This document shows, piece by piece, positions 1 through 6,861 of a DNA stretch of 10,508 nucleotides. The stretch comes from Clostridia bacterium (GTDB lineage Bacteria > Bacillota_A > Clostridia > Oscillospirales > CAG-272). The notes under the pieces were generated by a model. It was not told where the DNA came from and ran no database searches. It saw only the letters and a list, made by a program, of their open reading frames with translations. Position numbers and translations under genes: made by a program. The stretch is taken from positions 1 through 10,508 of the forward strand of contig JAFUQY010000108.1 of assembly GCA_017472105.1 (NCBI GenBank), given 5' to 3'. How positions within the stretch are numbered: the stretch's first letter is position 1; every line of letters begins with the position of its first letter.

Positions 1-633
1 CTTGTCGCTGTCGCGGACGGTCATGTAAACGCCGCCGTTCCTGCGCAGACGGTATCCAGCCGCACGCAGACCCTTGTACAGAGCCTCGCCGAAGGTTCCC
101 GCAAGACCGAGCACTTCACCGGTGGACTTCATTTCCGGACCGAGCGCGGTGTCCAGTCCGCTGAGCTTTTCAAAGGAGAAAACGGGCACCTTCACCGCGA
201 CATACGGAGAGGTTTCGTAAAGTCCCGTGCCGAATTCCATGTGGCGGAGCTTTTCGCCGATCATGCAGCGCACCGCGAGATCGACCATGGGAATGCCGGT
301 GACCTTGCTGATGTACGGCACGGTACGGGAGGAACGCGGGTTGACCTCGATGACATACAGCTCGCCCTGCCAGATGAGGTACTGGATGTTGATCAGACCC
401 TTGGTTTCCAGTGCGATTGCGAGGTTCTTCGTCTGACGGGTGATGATTTCCTTCATCTCGTCGTCGACATTCTGTGAGGGATACACCGCGATGGAGTCGC
501 CGGAGTGCACGCCGGTTCGCTCAACATGTTCCATGATGCCGGGAATCAGAACGTCTTCCCCGTCGCAGATGGCGTCCACTTCGAGCTCGGTACCCATCAG
601 GTATTTGTCGACGAGAACGGGATTTTCGATGCC
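1..633 (-). pseudogene. carB: Distal part of carB beyond the amber codon, running off the window edge
   Basis: Translating the same frame beyond the TAG gives 211 uninterrupted codons that match CarB. They begin GIENPVLVDKYLMGTELEVD, then EHVERTGVHSGDS, the second catalytic metal site YVIEVNPRSSRTVPYISKV, and the linker towards the allosteric domain (FEKLSGLDTALGPEMKSTGEV). The reading frame is unchanged, so there is no indel. No ribosome binding site plus start is visible that would let this part be made alone. The last residues in the window are around CarB position 949, so about 120 residues including the MGS-like allosteric domain lie outside. The strong conservation argues either for a very recent mutation or for a base error at position 634: G there instead of C on the plus strand would restore TAC (Tyr). 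Confidence 0.85.
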
Positions 634-2847
634 CTACGCCAGAATGATCGCCATGTATTCGCGGATGTCCGCTTCGGTGAAGGCGATAATCATATTCTGA
701 CCGCCGAGAACGTACGACGGACGGAGCAGGACGGGATAGCCGATTCTGTCAGCCACATCGAGCGCTTCGTCTGCCGTCATAACGGTGTAGCCCGCCGGAC
801 GCTTGATGCCGAACCGTTCCAGCAGCTCGTCGAAGCGTTCGCGGTCTTCCGCACAGTCGATGCTGTCGGCAGAGGTACCCATGATCGGCACACCGCACGC
901 CGCGATATGACGGGTCAGCTTGATTGCCGTCTGTCCGCCGAACGCAACGACCGCACCGACGGGCTTTTCCACGGCGATGATATTGGATACATCTTCGGGC
1001 GTGAGGGGCTCGAAGTACAGTCTGTCGGCGGTATCAAAGTCGGTGGAGACGGTTTCGGGGTTGTTGTTGACGATGATGACGTCGTATCCGGCTTTTTTCA
1101 GTGCCCATACGCAGTGAACGGACGCGTAGTCGAATTCGATGCCCTGTCCGATGCGGATGGGACCGGAGCCGACAACCATAACCGTGCCGAGCGGGCTCTT
1201 CTTATGGCTGTCGATGAACGCGGATGCCTCGTCTGCGATGCCGTATTCGGAGTAGAAATAGGGAGAATCCACCCGGAGCGCCGCGGAGCAGGTATCAACG
1301 GTCTTGAACTGCGCGGACATCGTATAAGGAAGGTTTTTGATGCCCGTGATGCGGGATACGGCGCTGTCGGGATAGCCGATGTGCTTCGCGCGGACGTAGA
1401 GTTCTTCACTCAGGTTTTCGCCCGCCGCTTCCAGTTCGTTTTCCATATCCGCGATGATGTGGAGCTTTTCAAGGAAGTACCAGTCGATCTTCGTGATCGC
1501 GTACAGCTCCTCATCGGTGAGAGATGCGCGGCGTACGGTTTCGTAAACGAAGAACAGACGCTCGTCGGTGCATCCCCTGATGAGATCGGGCAGATTTTCC
1601 GTGGGGATTTCGCGGTACTTTGCGTGGCTGAGACAGTCCATGCCGATTGCCGCACCGCGGACTGCCTTCATCAGCGCGTTTTCAAACGTGGACGCAATCG
1701 ACATGACCTCGCCCGTCGCCTTCATCTGGGTGCCCAGCTTCCGGGATGCGTAGACGAATTTGTCAAACGGCCAGCGCGGGAATTTTACAACGATATAGTT
1801 TACTTCGGGCTCGAACAGCTTGCCGGGATTCTTTTCGTTGACGGTGACTTCGTCGAGCGTATATCCGACAGCGAGCTTTGCCGCGATTTTCGCAATGGGG
1901 AATCCGGTTGCCTTGGACGCAAGCGCGGAGGAACGGGACACACGGGGATTGACCTCGATGACCGCGTATTCCAGACTGTTCGGCTTGAGCGCAAACTGCA
2001 CGTTGCATCCGCCGCAGATGCCGAGCTCGGTGATGATCGACAGCGCGGAGTTTTGCAGGAGGCTCAGCTCCTCGTCGTTCAGGGACAGCGCCGGAGCCGC
2101 AACGATGGAGTCACCGGTATGTACGCCGACGGGGTCGAAGTTTTCCATGGAGCAGATCGTGATGGCATTGCCTGCCGCGTCGCGCATGACTTCGAACTCG
2201 ATTTCCTTCCAGCCGGCGATGCACTTTTCACAGAGAATCTGGCCGATCGGAGATGCCTGAATGCCGGTATCCGCGATTTCACGCAGCTCGTCGGGCGTTT
2301 CCGCAATACCGCCGCCGGTTCCGCCGAGGGTGAATGCCGGACGGACAATGATCGGGTATCCGAGCTTCCCGCCGAGTTCCAGTGCGCCCTCAACCGTGGT
2401 GGTGATATCCGACGGAACAACCGGCTGACCGATCTTGTCCATCGCGTCCTTGAACAGCTGACGGTCCTCGGCGCGGTCGATGGTGTCGGTTTCCACGCCC
2501 AGGAGCTTCACGCCGTGCTCTCTGAGGAAGCCGCTCTTTTCCAGCTTCATCGCCAGATTCAGACCGGTCTGTCCGCCCATGGTTCCGAGAAGGCTGTCGG
2601 GTTTCTCATCGATGATGATCCGCTTTACGGTTTCTTCCGTCAAGGGTTCGAGGAAGATTTTGTCCGCCATGGCGTTGTCCGTCATGATGGTCGCGGGATT
2701 GGAGTTGACCAGAACGACCTCGATGCCCTCCTCCTTCAGAGCCTTGAGCGCCTGCGTTCCCGCGTAGTCGAATTCCGCCGCCTGTCCGATGACGATGGGT
2801 CCGGATCCGATCAAGAGAACTTTTCGAATGCTTTTGTCTTTCGGCAT
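634..2847 (-). CDS. carB: Carbamoyl-phosphate synthase large subunit, cut short by in-frame TAG
   Basis: CarB makes carbamoyl phosphate from ammonia, bicarbonate and 2 ATP for pyrimidine and arginine synthesis, normally with the glutaminase CarA. The start ATG is preceded by AGGAG at 8 bases. The N-terminal half is complete: GSGPIVIGQAAEFDYAG at about 14-30, the first ATP-grasp with RPAFTLGGTGGG near 168 and the metal-site stretch EVNPRVSRSSA near 300. The oligomerisation region follows (about 400-550), then the second half begins with GSGPIRIGQGIEFDYAS near 560. The frame meets TAG after residue 737, just past the SYVLGG loop of the second ATP-grasp, where the family (about 1,070 residues) continues. 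As written, the product would lack the second metal site and the allosteric domain and could not complete the second phosphorylation. The upstream minus-strand gene is spoVG, not carA. Identity is certain; whether the stop is real is not. Confidence 0.95.
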   Translation of the reverse strand: MPKDKSIRKVLLIGSGPIVIGQAAEFDYAGTQALKALKEEGIEVVLVNSNPATIMTDNAMADKIFLEPLTEETVKRIIIDEKPDSLLGTMGGQTGLNLAMKLEKSGFLREHGVKLLGVETDTIDRAEDRQLFKDAMDKIGQPVVPSDITTTVEGALELGGKLGYPIIVRPAFTLGGTGGGIAETPDELREIADTGIQASPIGQILCEKCIAGWKEIEFEVMRDAAGNAITICSMENFDPVGVHTGDSIVAAPALSLNDEELSLLQNSALSIITELGICGGCNVQFALKPNSLEYAVIEVNPRVSRSSALASKATGFPIAKIAAKLAVGYTLDEVTVNEKNPGKLFEPEVNYIVVKFPRWPFDKFVYASRKLGTQMKATGEVMSIASTFENALMKAVRGAAIGMDCLSHAKYREIPTENLPDLIRGCTDERLFFVYETVRRASLTDEELYAITKIDWYFLEKLHIIADMENELEAAGENLSEELYVRAKHIGYPDSAVSRITGIKNLPYTMSAQFKTVDTCSAALRVDSPYFYSEYGIADEASAFIDSHKKSPLGTVMVVGSGPIRIGQGIEFDYASVHCVWALKKAGYDVIIVNNNPETVSTDFDTADRLYFEPLTPEDVSNIIAVEKPVGAVVAFGGQTAIKLTRHIAACGVPIMGTSADSIDCAEDRERFDELLERFGIKRPAGYTVMTADEALDVADRIGYPVLLRPSYVLGGQNMIIAFTEADIREYMAIILA

Positions 2848-2865
2848 AATCGTGTCTCCTCATGT

Positions 2866-2886
2866 CATAATTATTCGCATAATTAT
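2866..2886. repeat. Twin palindromes at the carB promoter
   Basis: CATAATTAT occurs at 2866-2874 and again at 2878-2886, a period of 12 bases. Each copy contains the perfect 8-base palindrome ATAATTAT. One overlaps the -10 box and the other lies just downstream, where a repressor could act. AT-rich repeats of this size can also arise by chance in a promoter, so an operator role is inference. Confidence 0.4.
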
Positions 2887-2910
2887 ACCACCATCCGGCA
2901 GAAAATTAAA
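2878..2910 (-). promoter_or_regulatory. Candidate carB promoter
   Basis: On the minus strand a perfect TATAAT lies at 2882-2887, with a weak -35 (TTTAAT, 2905-2910) at 17-base spacing. It sits about 35 bases upstream of the carB start. Two copies of the palindrome ATAATTAT overlap its -10 and start region. The -10 is convincing; the -35 matches only 3 of 6 positions. Confidence 0.55.
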
Positions 2911-3003
2911 CAAGTTTCGGCAATCTTTCTGCATTTCATGATGATGCATAAATCCTCACGCATACGCAGGGGATCATTTCGTCATTTTTTGTGCGGACAA
3001 AAC

Positions 3004-3040
3004 AAAAAATCCATCGCGGAACACTTCCCGTCAATGGATT
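3004..3040 (-). terminator. Intrinsic terminator of spoVG
   Basis: Read on the minus strand, AATCCAT (3034-3040) pairs with ATGGATT (3008-3014). An inner GGAA-GTG-TTCC stem lies between the arms, and a run of six T follows (3004-3009), then GTTTT. It starts 35 bases after the SpoVG stop codon and separates spoVG from carB. Confidence 0.85.
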
Positions 3041-3075
3041 CGGATGTCGGAAAAACTAAAACTGTCAAAAATGGT

Positions 3076-3399
3076 TCACATCTGTTCGCTGTAAGCTTCT
3101 TCTCTGGCCTCCATAGCCTCGGTTTCCGCTTCCGCAGCTGCTCTTGCAAGCTCCGCTTCGTATGCCTTGATGACTTCATCCTCCAGCATCGAACGGAATT
3201 CCGCGTGGATGGGATGAACGATGTCGCGGTATGTTCCGTCGGGATTCTTGCGGCTGGGCATCACGATGAAATTCTTGTCGCGTACGCTGATGACTTTGAT
3301 GTCGTGCAGTGCGAGCTGATCGTCGAATGTTACGGAAACAATCGCTTTCATCGGTCCTTCTTCAAAAAGTTTTCTGACTTTAATGTCTGTGATAACCAT
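3076..3399 (-). CDS. spoVG: Septation/RNA-binding regulator SpoVG
   Basis: A 107-residue protein of the SpoVG family. These are small conserved proteins first known from sporulation septum formation in Bacillus and later shown to bind nucleic acids and affect many genes. The core matches the family: an N-terminal VRKLFEEG strand, MKAIVSVTFDDQLALHDIKV at about 17-36, MPSRKNPDGTYRDIVHPIH near 47-65, then a C-terminal helix. The tail is acidic and Ala/Glu-rich and is a few residues longer than in Bacillus (about 97). AGAGGG lies 7 bases before the ATG, and the stop is TGA. The gene has its own terminator and diverges from murC. The identity is very secure. The sequence does not tell whether this organism sporulates. 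Confidence 0.96.
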   Translation of the reverse strand: MVITDIKVRKLFEEGPMKAIVSVTFDDQLALHDIKVISVRDKNFIVMPSRKNPDGTYRDIVHPIHAEFRSMLEDEVIKAYEAELARAAAEAETEAMEAREEAYSEQM

Positions 3400-3439
3400 A
3401 GTTTTTCCCTCTTTATAATTTTTCTTTGGTTGTGATTGT

Positions 3440-3445
3440 ATTATA
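3440..3445 (-). promoter_or_regulatory. Candidate spoVG -10 box
   Basis: The minus strand has a perfect TATAAT here, 41 bases upstream of the spoVG start, in an AT-rich divergent region. No good -35 is seen at 16-18 bases. No convincing sigma-H type element (AGGA plus GAAT) was found, although spoVG of Bacillus uses sigma-H. Confidence 0.45.
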
Positions 3446-3519
3446 CACCACTTTTATGACGGTGATTCATGATATTCATAAATAATTTTTAAATTGAATG
3501 TATCTTTTTTTCTGAAATA

Positions 3520-3528
3520 TGATATAAT
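3520..3528 (+). promoter_or_regulatory. Extended -10 promoter of murC
   Basis: TGATATAAT is a perfect extended -10 (TGnTATAAT), about 84 bases upstream of the murC start. The best -35 (TTGAAT at 3494-3499) is 23 bases away, too far, so the extended -10 probably carries the promoter. Transcription from here would give a leader of roughly 75 bases. Confidence 0.6.
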
Positions 3529-3611
3529 ATGAGTGTATAAGGAATACGCTGGGCATTTTTTGATGCTTAGACGCCTCCGGAACACTGAATTTACCGAAAG
3601 AAAGGCACACC

Positions 3612-5036
3612 ATGGCTTTACCGAATACACATCTGGGACCGGACAAAATCGCCTCCATTCTCAACGGCAGAAAGAATCTGTTTTTCGACGGCATCGGCGG
3701 TGTGAGCATGAACGCTCTCGCGCACATCAGCCACCTCCGCGGACACCGGGTTTCCGGTTATGACCGCACGCCCTCCGACCTGACGCGCAAGCTCGAGGAA
3801 ATGGGCGTCACCGTCTATTACGAGGAATCCGAAGAGCATCTGAAGGACTGCGACGCGCTGATTTACACCGTTGCCATGCCCGAGAGCAATCCTGAATATT
3901 CATACGCCGGAATGCATAATATTCCGCGGATTTCCCGTGCGGATTTCCTCGGCTACATCATGTCCGGATACACCCACCGCATCGGCATCTCCGGCACGCA
4001 CGGCAAGAGCACCACAACCGGCATGGTCGCGCGGATTCTGTCCCACGGGCAGTACAACCCGACCGTTCTCAACGGCGCACCGATGAAGGAAACCGGCACC
4101 GTCGATATGATCGGCTCGAACGATTACTTCGCGTTTGAAGCGTGCGAGTACATGGATTCCTTCCTCGATTTCTTCCCGTCCGTGGCGATTGTGCTGAACA
4201 TCGAGCTGGACCACGTGGACTATTTCTCCTCCATTGAGCAGATCCGCGAGTCCTTCACCAACTTCATGAACATCACCGGCGAGGACGGTTTTGCAGTCAT
4301 CAACCTCGACGACGAAAACTGCCGTCTGGCGATGCAGGGATACCGCGGTCACGCCGTCACCTTCGGCAGAAACAATCCCGACGCCATGTTCACCTCCGCG
4401 AACGAGGATCTCTCCGACGGATTTGCGGCGTTCGACGTCCTGAAAAACGGACAGTTTGCGGCGCATGTGAAGCTGGCGGTTCCCGGTGAACACAGCCTTG
4501 CCGATGCGCTTGCGGCATTTGCTGCATGTGACGCGGTCGGAATTCCGGCTGACAGAATCGCGGCAGGTCTCGGTGCTTACGAAGGCATCTGCCGCCGCAT
4601 GGAAAAGGTTGCCGTAACAAAATCCGGCGCCGCCGTTTACTCCGACTACGCGCATCATCCCACGGAAATCGCGACGACCCTTGCGGGTGCAAAGAAAATC
4701 TGCCGCGGCAAGCTGCACGTTGTCTTCCAGCCGCACACCTTCTCCCGCACCGCCGAACTGTTTGACAACTTCACCTCTGCATTTGCGGACAGCGGCATTG
4801 ACAATCTCATCCTCTGCGACATTTATCCCGCGCGTGAAACCAATATCTACGGCGTATCCTCCGCTGCCCTCTCCGACGCAATCGCTTCCCGCGGTCTGAC
4901 TTCCTCCTGCGCACCGGACTTTGCTTCTGCCGCAGAAATGGCGGAACAGCTTGCCGGGGACGGAGACATGATTATCGTCATGGGTGCCGGGGATGTCATC
5001 AAAACCGCGGACATTCTCGCACAGCATGCAAAGTAA
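3612..5036 (+). CDS. murC: UDP-N-acetylmuramate--L-alanine ligase
   Basis: A cytoplasmic Mur ligase that adds L-alanine to UDP-MurNAc using ATP, the first amino-acid step of peptidoglycan synthesis. Its 474 residues fit the MurC length. N-terminal domain: GIGGVSMNALA at 27-37 binds the UDP part. Central ATPase domain: P-loop GTHGKSTTT at 128-136, acidic FEACEY at 175-180 and NIELDHVDY at 196-204. C-terminal domain: RRMEKV near 328-333, YSDYAHHPTE at 343-352 and VFQPHTFSRT at 371-380. The usual PGxHNxxNAxAA segment reads PGEHSLADALAA (291-302), with both Asn replaced, which is mildly unusual. GAAAGAAAGG lies just upstream of the start. A TIM-barrel gene follows 13 bases after the stop, in the same unit. 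Confidence 0.95.
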   Translation: MALPNTHLGPDKIASILNGRKNLFFDGIGGVSMNALAHISHLRGHRVSGYDRTPSDLTRKLEEMGVTVYYEESEEHLKDCDALIYTVAMPESNPEYSYAGMHNIPRISRADFLGYIMSGYTHRIGISGTHGKSTTTGMVARILSHGQYNPTVLNGAPMKETGTVDMIGSNDYFAFEACEYMDSFLDFFPSVAIVLNIELDHVDYFSSIEQIRESFTNFMNITGEDGFAVINLDDENCRLAMQGYRGHAVTFGRNNPDAMFTSANEDLSDGFAAFDVLKNGQFAAHVKLAVPGEHSLADALAAFAACDAVGIPADRIAAGLGAYEGICRRMEKVAVTKSGAAVYSDYAHHPTEIATTLAGAKKICRGKLHVVFQPHTFSRTAELFDNFTSAFADSGIDNLILCDIYPARETNIYGVSSAALSDAIASRGLTSSCAPDFASAAEMAEQLAGDGDMIIVMGAGDVIKTADILAQHAK

Positions 5037-5049
5037 GACATAATATAGT

Positions 5050-5847
5050 ATGAAGAAAATCAGATTCGGAATGCCGGTTCTTCTGGAATGCGCTTCTCTG
5101 GCTGAGTCATCCGCGCTGTGCCGCTCGCTCGGGCTGGATTTCGTGGAGCTGAACATGGGTCTGCCGATGTATCAGCCGGATTCGCTGGATCCCGACGCAC
5201 TGAACCGGACGGCGGCGGATTACGGCATTTTCTACACCGTGCATCTGGACGGGTTTCTCAATCCGTGTGATTTCAATCCGTACATCAGCGAAGCCGCACG
5301 GCGCACCGTCACCGAAACCGTCGCTCTGGCAAAATCCTGCGGAATTCCGGTGCTGAACATGCATCTTTCCAAAGGGGACTACTTCACCCTGCCGACGGAA
5401 AAAGTGAATCTCTACGACCGGTACCGCGGTGAATATCTTGCCCTCATGACCCGTTTCCGCGACGAATGCACGGATGCTGTCGGCGGCAGTGATGTAAAGA
5501 TTCTCATCGAAAACTGTAACGGTTATACGGATTTTCACAAAGCCGCGCTGGATGTGCTTCTCGAGAGTCCCGCGTTCGGGCTGACGCTTGACACAGGTCA
5601 CAGCTTCAAAGCAGGACGGCGCGACGAGGAGCTGATTTTCGCAAACGCCGGCAGACTCCGTCACATGCATTTCCACGATGCGTCGGACGAAAAAGGCGAT
5701 CACCTCCCGCTCGGCGGCGGAAATGTGGACAAGGATGCCGTCCTCGCGTTCGCACATGCACATGACTGCACCGTGGTTCTGGAAACCAAGACCATCGCCG
5801 GACTCACAGAATCCGCAGAATGGCTGAAGCGGAAAAATGAAATATAA
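5050..5847 (+). CDS. Sugar phosphate isomerase/epimerase family TIM-barrel protein
   Basis: 265 residues of the xylose-isomerase-like / AP-endonuclease-2 TIM-barrel superfamily. These are metal-dependent enzymes including sugar isomerases, epimerases and endonuclease IV. Likely metal ligands follow the family pattern: E154 in LIEN, D181 and H184 in LTLDTGHS, the HMHFHD stretch at 205-210, H218 in GDHLPLGGGN and E245 in VVLETK. HLDGFLN (65-71) and VLNMHLS (101-107) form earlier strand ends. No signal peptide or membrane segment is seen. The start lies 13 bases after the murC stop without a strong ribosome binding site, suggesting co-transcription and perhaps coupled translation. The substrate cannot be told. 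The pairing with murC may reflect amino-sugar metabolism, but that is a guess. Confidence 0.8.
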   Translation: MKKIRFGMPVLLECASLAESSALCRSLGLDFVELNMGLPMYQPDSLDPDALNRTAADYGIFYTVHLDGFLNPCDFNPYISEAARRTVTETVALAKSCGIPVLNMHLSKGDYFTLPTEKVNLYDRYRGEYLALMTRFRDECTDAVGGSDVKILIENCNGYTDFHKAALDVLLESPAFGLTLDTGHSFKAGRRDEELIFANAGRLRHMHFHDASDEKGDHLPLGGGNVDKDAVLAFAHAHDCTVVLETKTIAGLTESAEWLKRKNEI

Positions 5848-5852
5848 CGCAC

Positions 5853-5886
5853 AAACCGGGCTCGCAGCAGTCCGGTTTTATCGTTT
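5853..5886 (+). terminator. Intrinsic terminator closing the murC unit
   Basis: AAACCGG (5853-5859) pairs with CCGGTTT (5872-5878). A small GCT-CGC-AGC hairpin lies inside the loop, and the downstream run TTTTATCGTTTT follows. It begins five bases after the stop of the TIM-barrel gene and separates it from the deoR promoter. Confidence 0.85.
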
Positions 5887-5931
5887 TCCGCCGAAATGTT
5901 CAGCGAGAGACCATTTTTTCACGCATTGCAG

Positions 5932-5961
5932 TTGACTTTTTCACATATTTTGTGTTAAAAT
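5932..5961 (+). promoter_or_regulatory. Promoter of the deoR / 2-oxoacid dehydrogenase cluster
   Basis: TTGACT (5932-5937) and TAAAAT (5956-5961) are spaced by 18 bases. A TG one base before the -10 makes an extended -10 (TGTTAAAAT). This is the best promoter in the window. Transcription would start near 5968, giving a leader of about 60 bases before deoR. Confidence 0.75.
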
Positions 5962-5978
5962 ATAGCAGTATTATGTGA
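5941..5978. promoter_or_regulatory. Candidate operator over the deoR promoter (inverted repeat)
   Basis: TCACATA at 5941-5947 is exactly mirrored by TATGTGA at 5972-5978, with 24 bases between the arms. A further half-site, TGTG at 5951-5954, makes CACA-TATTT-TGTG with the left arm. The arms lie in the -35/-10 spacer and just after the expected start site, as expected for repression. The first gene downstream encodes a DeoR-type repressor, so autoregulation is a reasonable inference. Confidence 0.5.
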
Positions 5979-6029
5979 TTTTCCTTCTGTCCATGCAGCG
6001 GGAGAATCCGACGCTTAACGGAGAAAATT

Positions 6030-6815
6030 ATGTACAACGAAAGACGGGAGCAGATCCGTGCGCTTCTTCAGGTGAAACCGTTCATTTCCCTGAAAGAGCT
6101 GGAAGAAATGTTTCCCGATGTATCCGGCATGACCCTTCGCCGCGACATTGAATATTTTGAAAGCGAACACGAGGCGATCAAGGTGCGGGGCGGTGCCAGA
6201 TCCATGAAATTCATCACCACCCAGTCCGACGGATCCATTACCGCGCGGCTGAACGAAAACGTCAGTTCCAAGAACTCCATCGCACAGAAGGCGGCGGAAT
6301 TTCTGGAAACCGGACGGTCCATCTTCATCGATTCCGGCTCGACTTTGCAGAAGCTGGTGCAGTACGTCCCGAACGACCGCTTCACCTTCACCACGACCGA
6401 TCCCGCCGCGGCACTGGAGCTGTGCAAGATCGGACTTCCCATCGTGAACATTGTCGGCGGCCGTCTTGACCGTGACAACCAGACCATCACCGGACTTCAG
6501 GCAACCAAGTTCCTTGCCGACATCAACATTGACATTGCCCTGCTGTCCCCGTCCGGTTTGTCCGCACGGAGCGGCTTCACGGTCGGCAATTACAGCGAAT
6601 GCGAGCTGAAACGCATCGTTGCGGAAAAGGCACGTCTGGTCGTCATCCTCATGGACGCGTCCAAGGTCGACAAATCCCTGCCCTACACCTTCGCAACCTT
6701 CGACGAAGCGGATGTCCTCATCACAAGCGCACCTCTGCCGGATGAGCTGAACCGCCTTGCGGAAGAAAAAAATGTCCGTGTGATTCTCTGCGGAGACGCG
6801 CCGGACGAAGAATAA
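6030..6815 (+). CDS. DeoR-family transcriptional regulator
   Basis: 261 residues with DeoR architecture. An N-terminal winged helix-turn-helix covers about 4-57, including the recognition helix region SGMTLRRDIEYFE (32-44) and the wing IKVRGGA (50-56). It is followed by a sugar-phosphate-isomerase-like effector domain with FIDSGSTLQKL at 99-109, NIVGGRLD at 140-147 and ELKRIVAEKARLVVILMDAS at 192-211. Members usually repress sugar or nucleoside catabolism genes and release DNA on binding a phosphorylated metabolite. CGGAG lies 6 bases before the start. The gene is first in the cluster, 46 bases before E2, with no terminator between, so it likely controls itself and the dehydrogenase genes. 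The effector is unknown. The class is certain; the regulon is inferred. Confidence 0.9.
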   Translation: MYNERREQIRALLQVKPFISLKELEEMFPDVSGMTLRRDIEYFESEHEAIKVRGGARSMKFITTQSDGSITARLNENVSSKNSIAQKAAEFLETGRSIFIDSGSTLQKLVQYVPNDRFTFTTTDPAAALELCKIGLPIVNIVGGRLDRDNQTITGLQATKFLADINIDIALLSPSGLSARSGFTVGNYSECELKRIVAEKARLVVILMDASKVDKSLPYTFATFDEADVLITSAPLPDELNRLAEEKNVRVILCGDAPDEE

Positions 6816-6861
6816 ACCCGAACAAACTCTACCATACATATAACGAAAGGAATCCATCCCT

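Noticed and set aside
1..2847. A changed genetic code in which TAG is read as an amino acid
   Set aside because: Only one in-frame TAG occurs in about 3,000 codons of clear genes, at a site where a single base change gives Tyr. A base error or nonsense mutation is simpler.
505..3435. A 976-codon open frame on the plus strand
   Set aside because: It lies antisense to carB and spoVG and crosses their spacer. The protein is low-information, rich in Arg/Asp/Val/Gly/Phe and resembles no family. It is a shadow of GC-rich codon use on the other strand.
3400..3540. Sigma-H promoter for spoVG
   Set aside because: GAAT is present on the minus strand but no AGGA-type -35 lies at the right distance; a perfect TATAAT is a better candidate.
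3900..5156. A 418-codon open frame on the minus strand over murC
   Set aside because: It is antisense to murC, which has all its catalytic motifs. The composition is typical of a shadow frame.
6816..6861. A separate promoter before the E2 gene
   Set aside because: The 46-base gap has no good -10/-35 pair and no terminator. Read-through from the deoR promoter explains expression.
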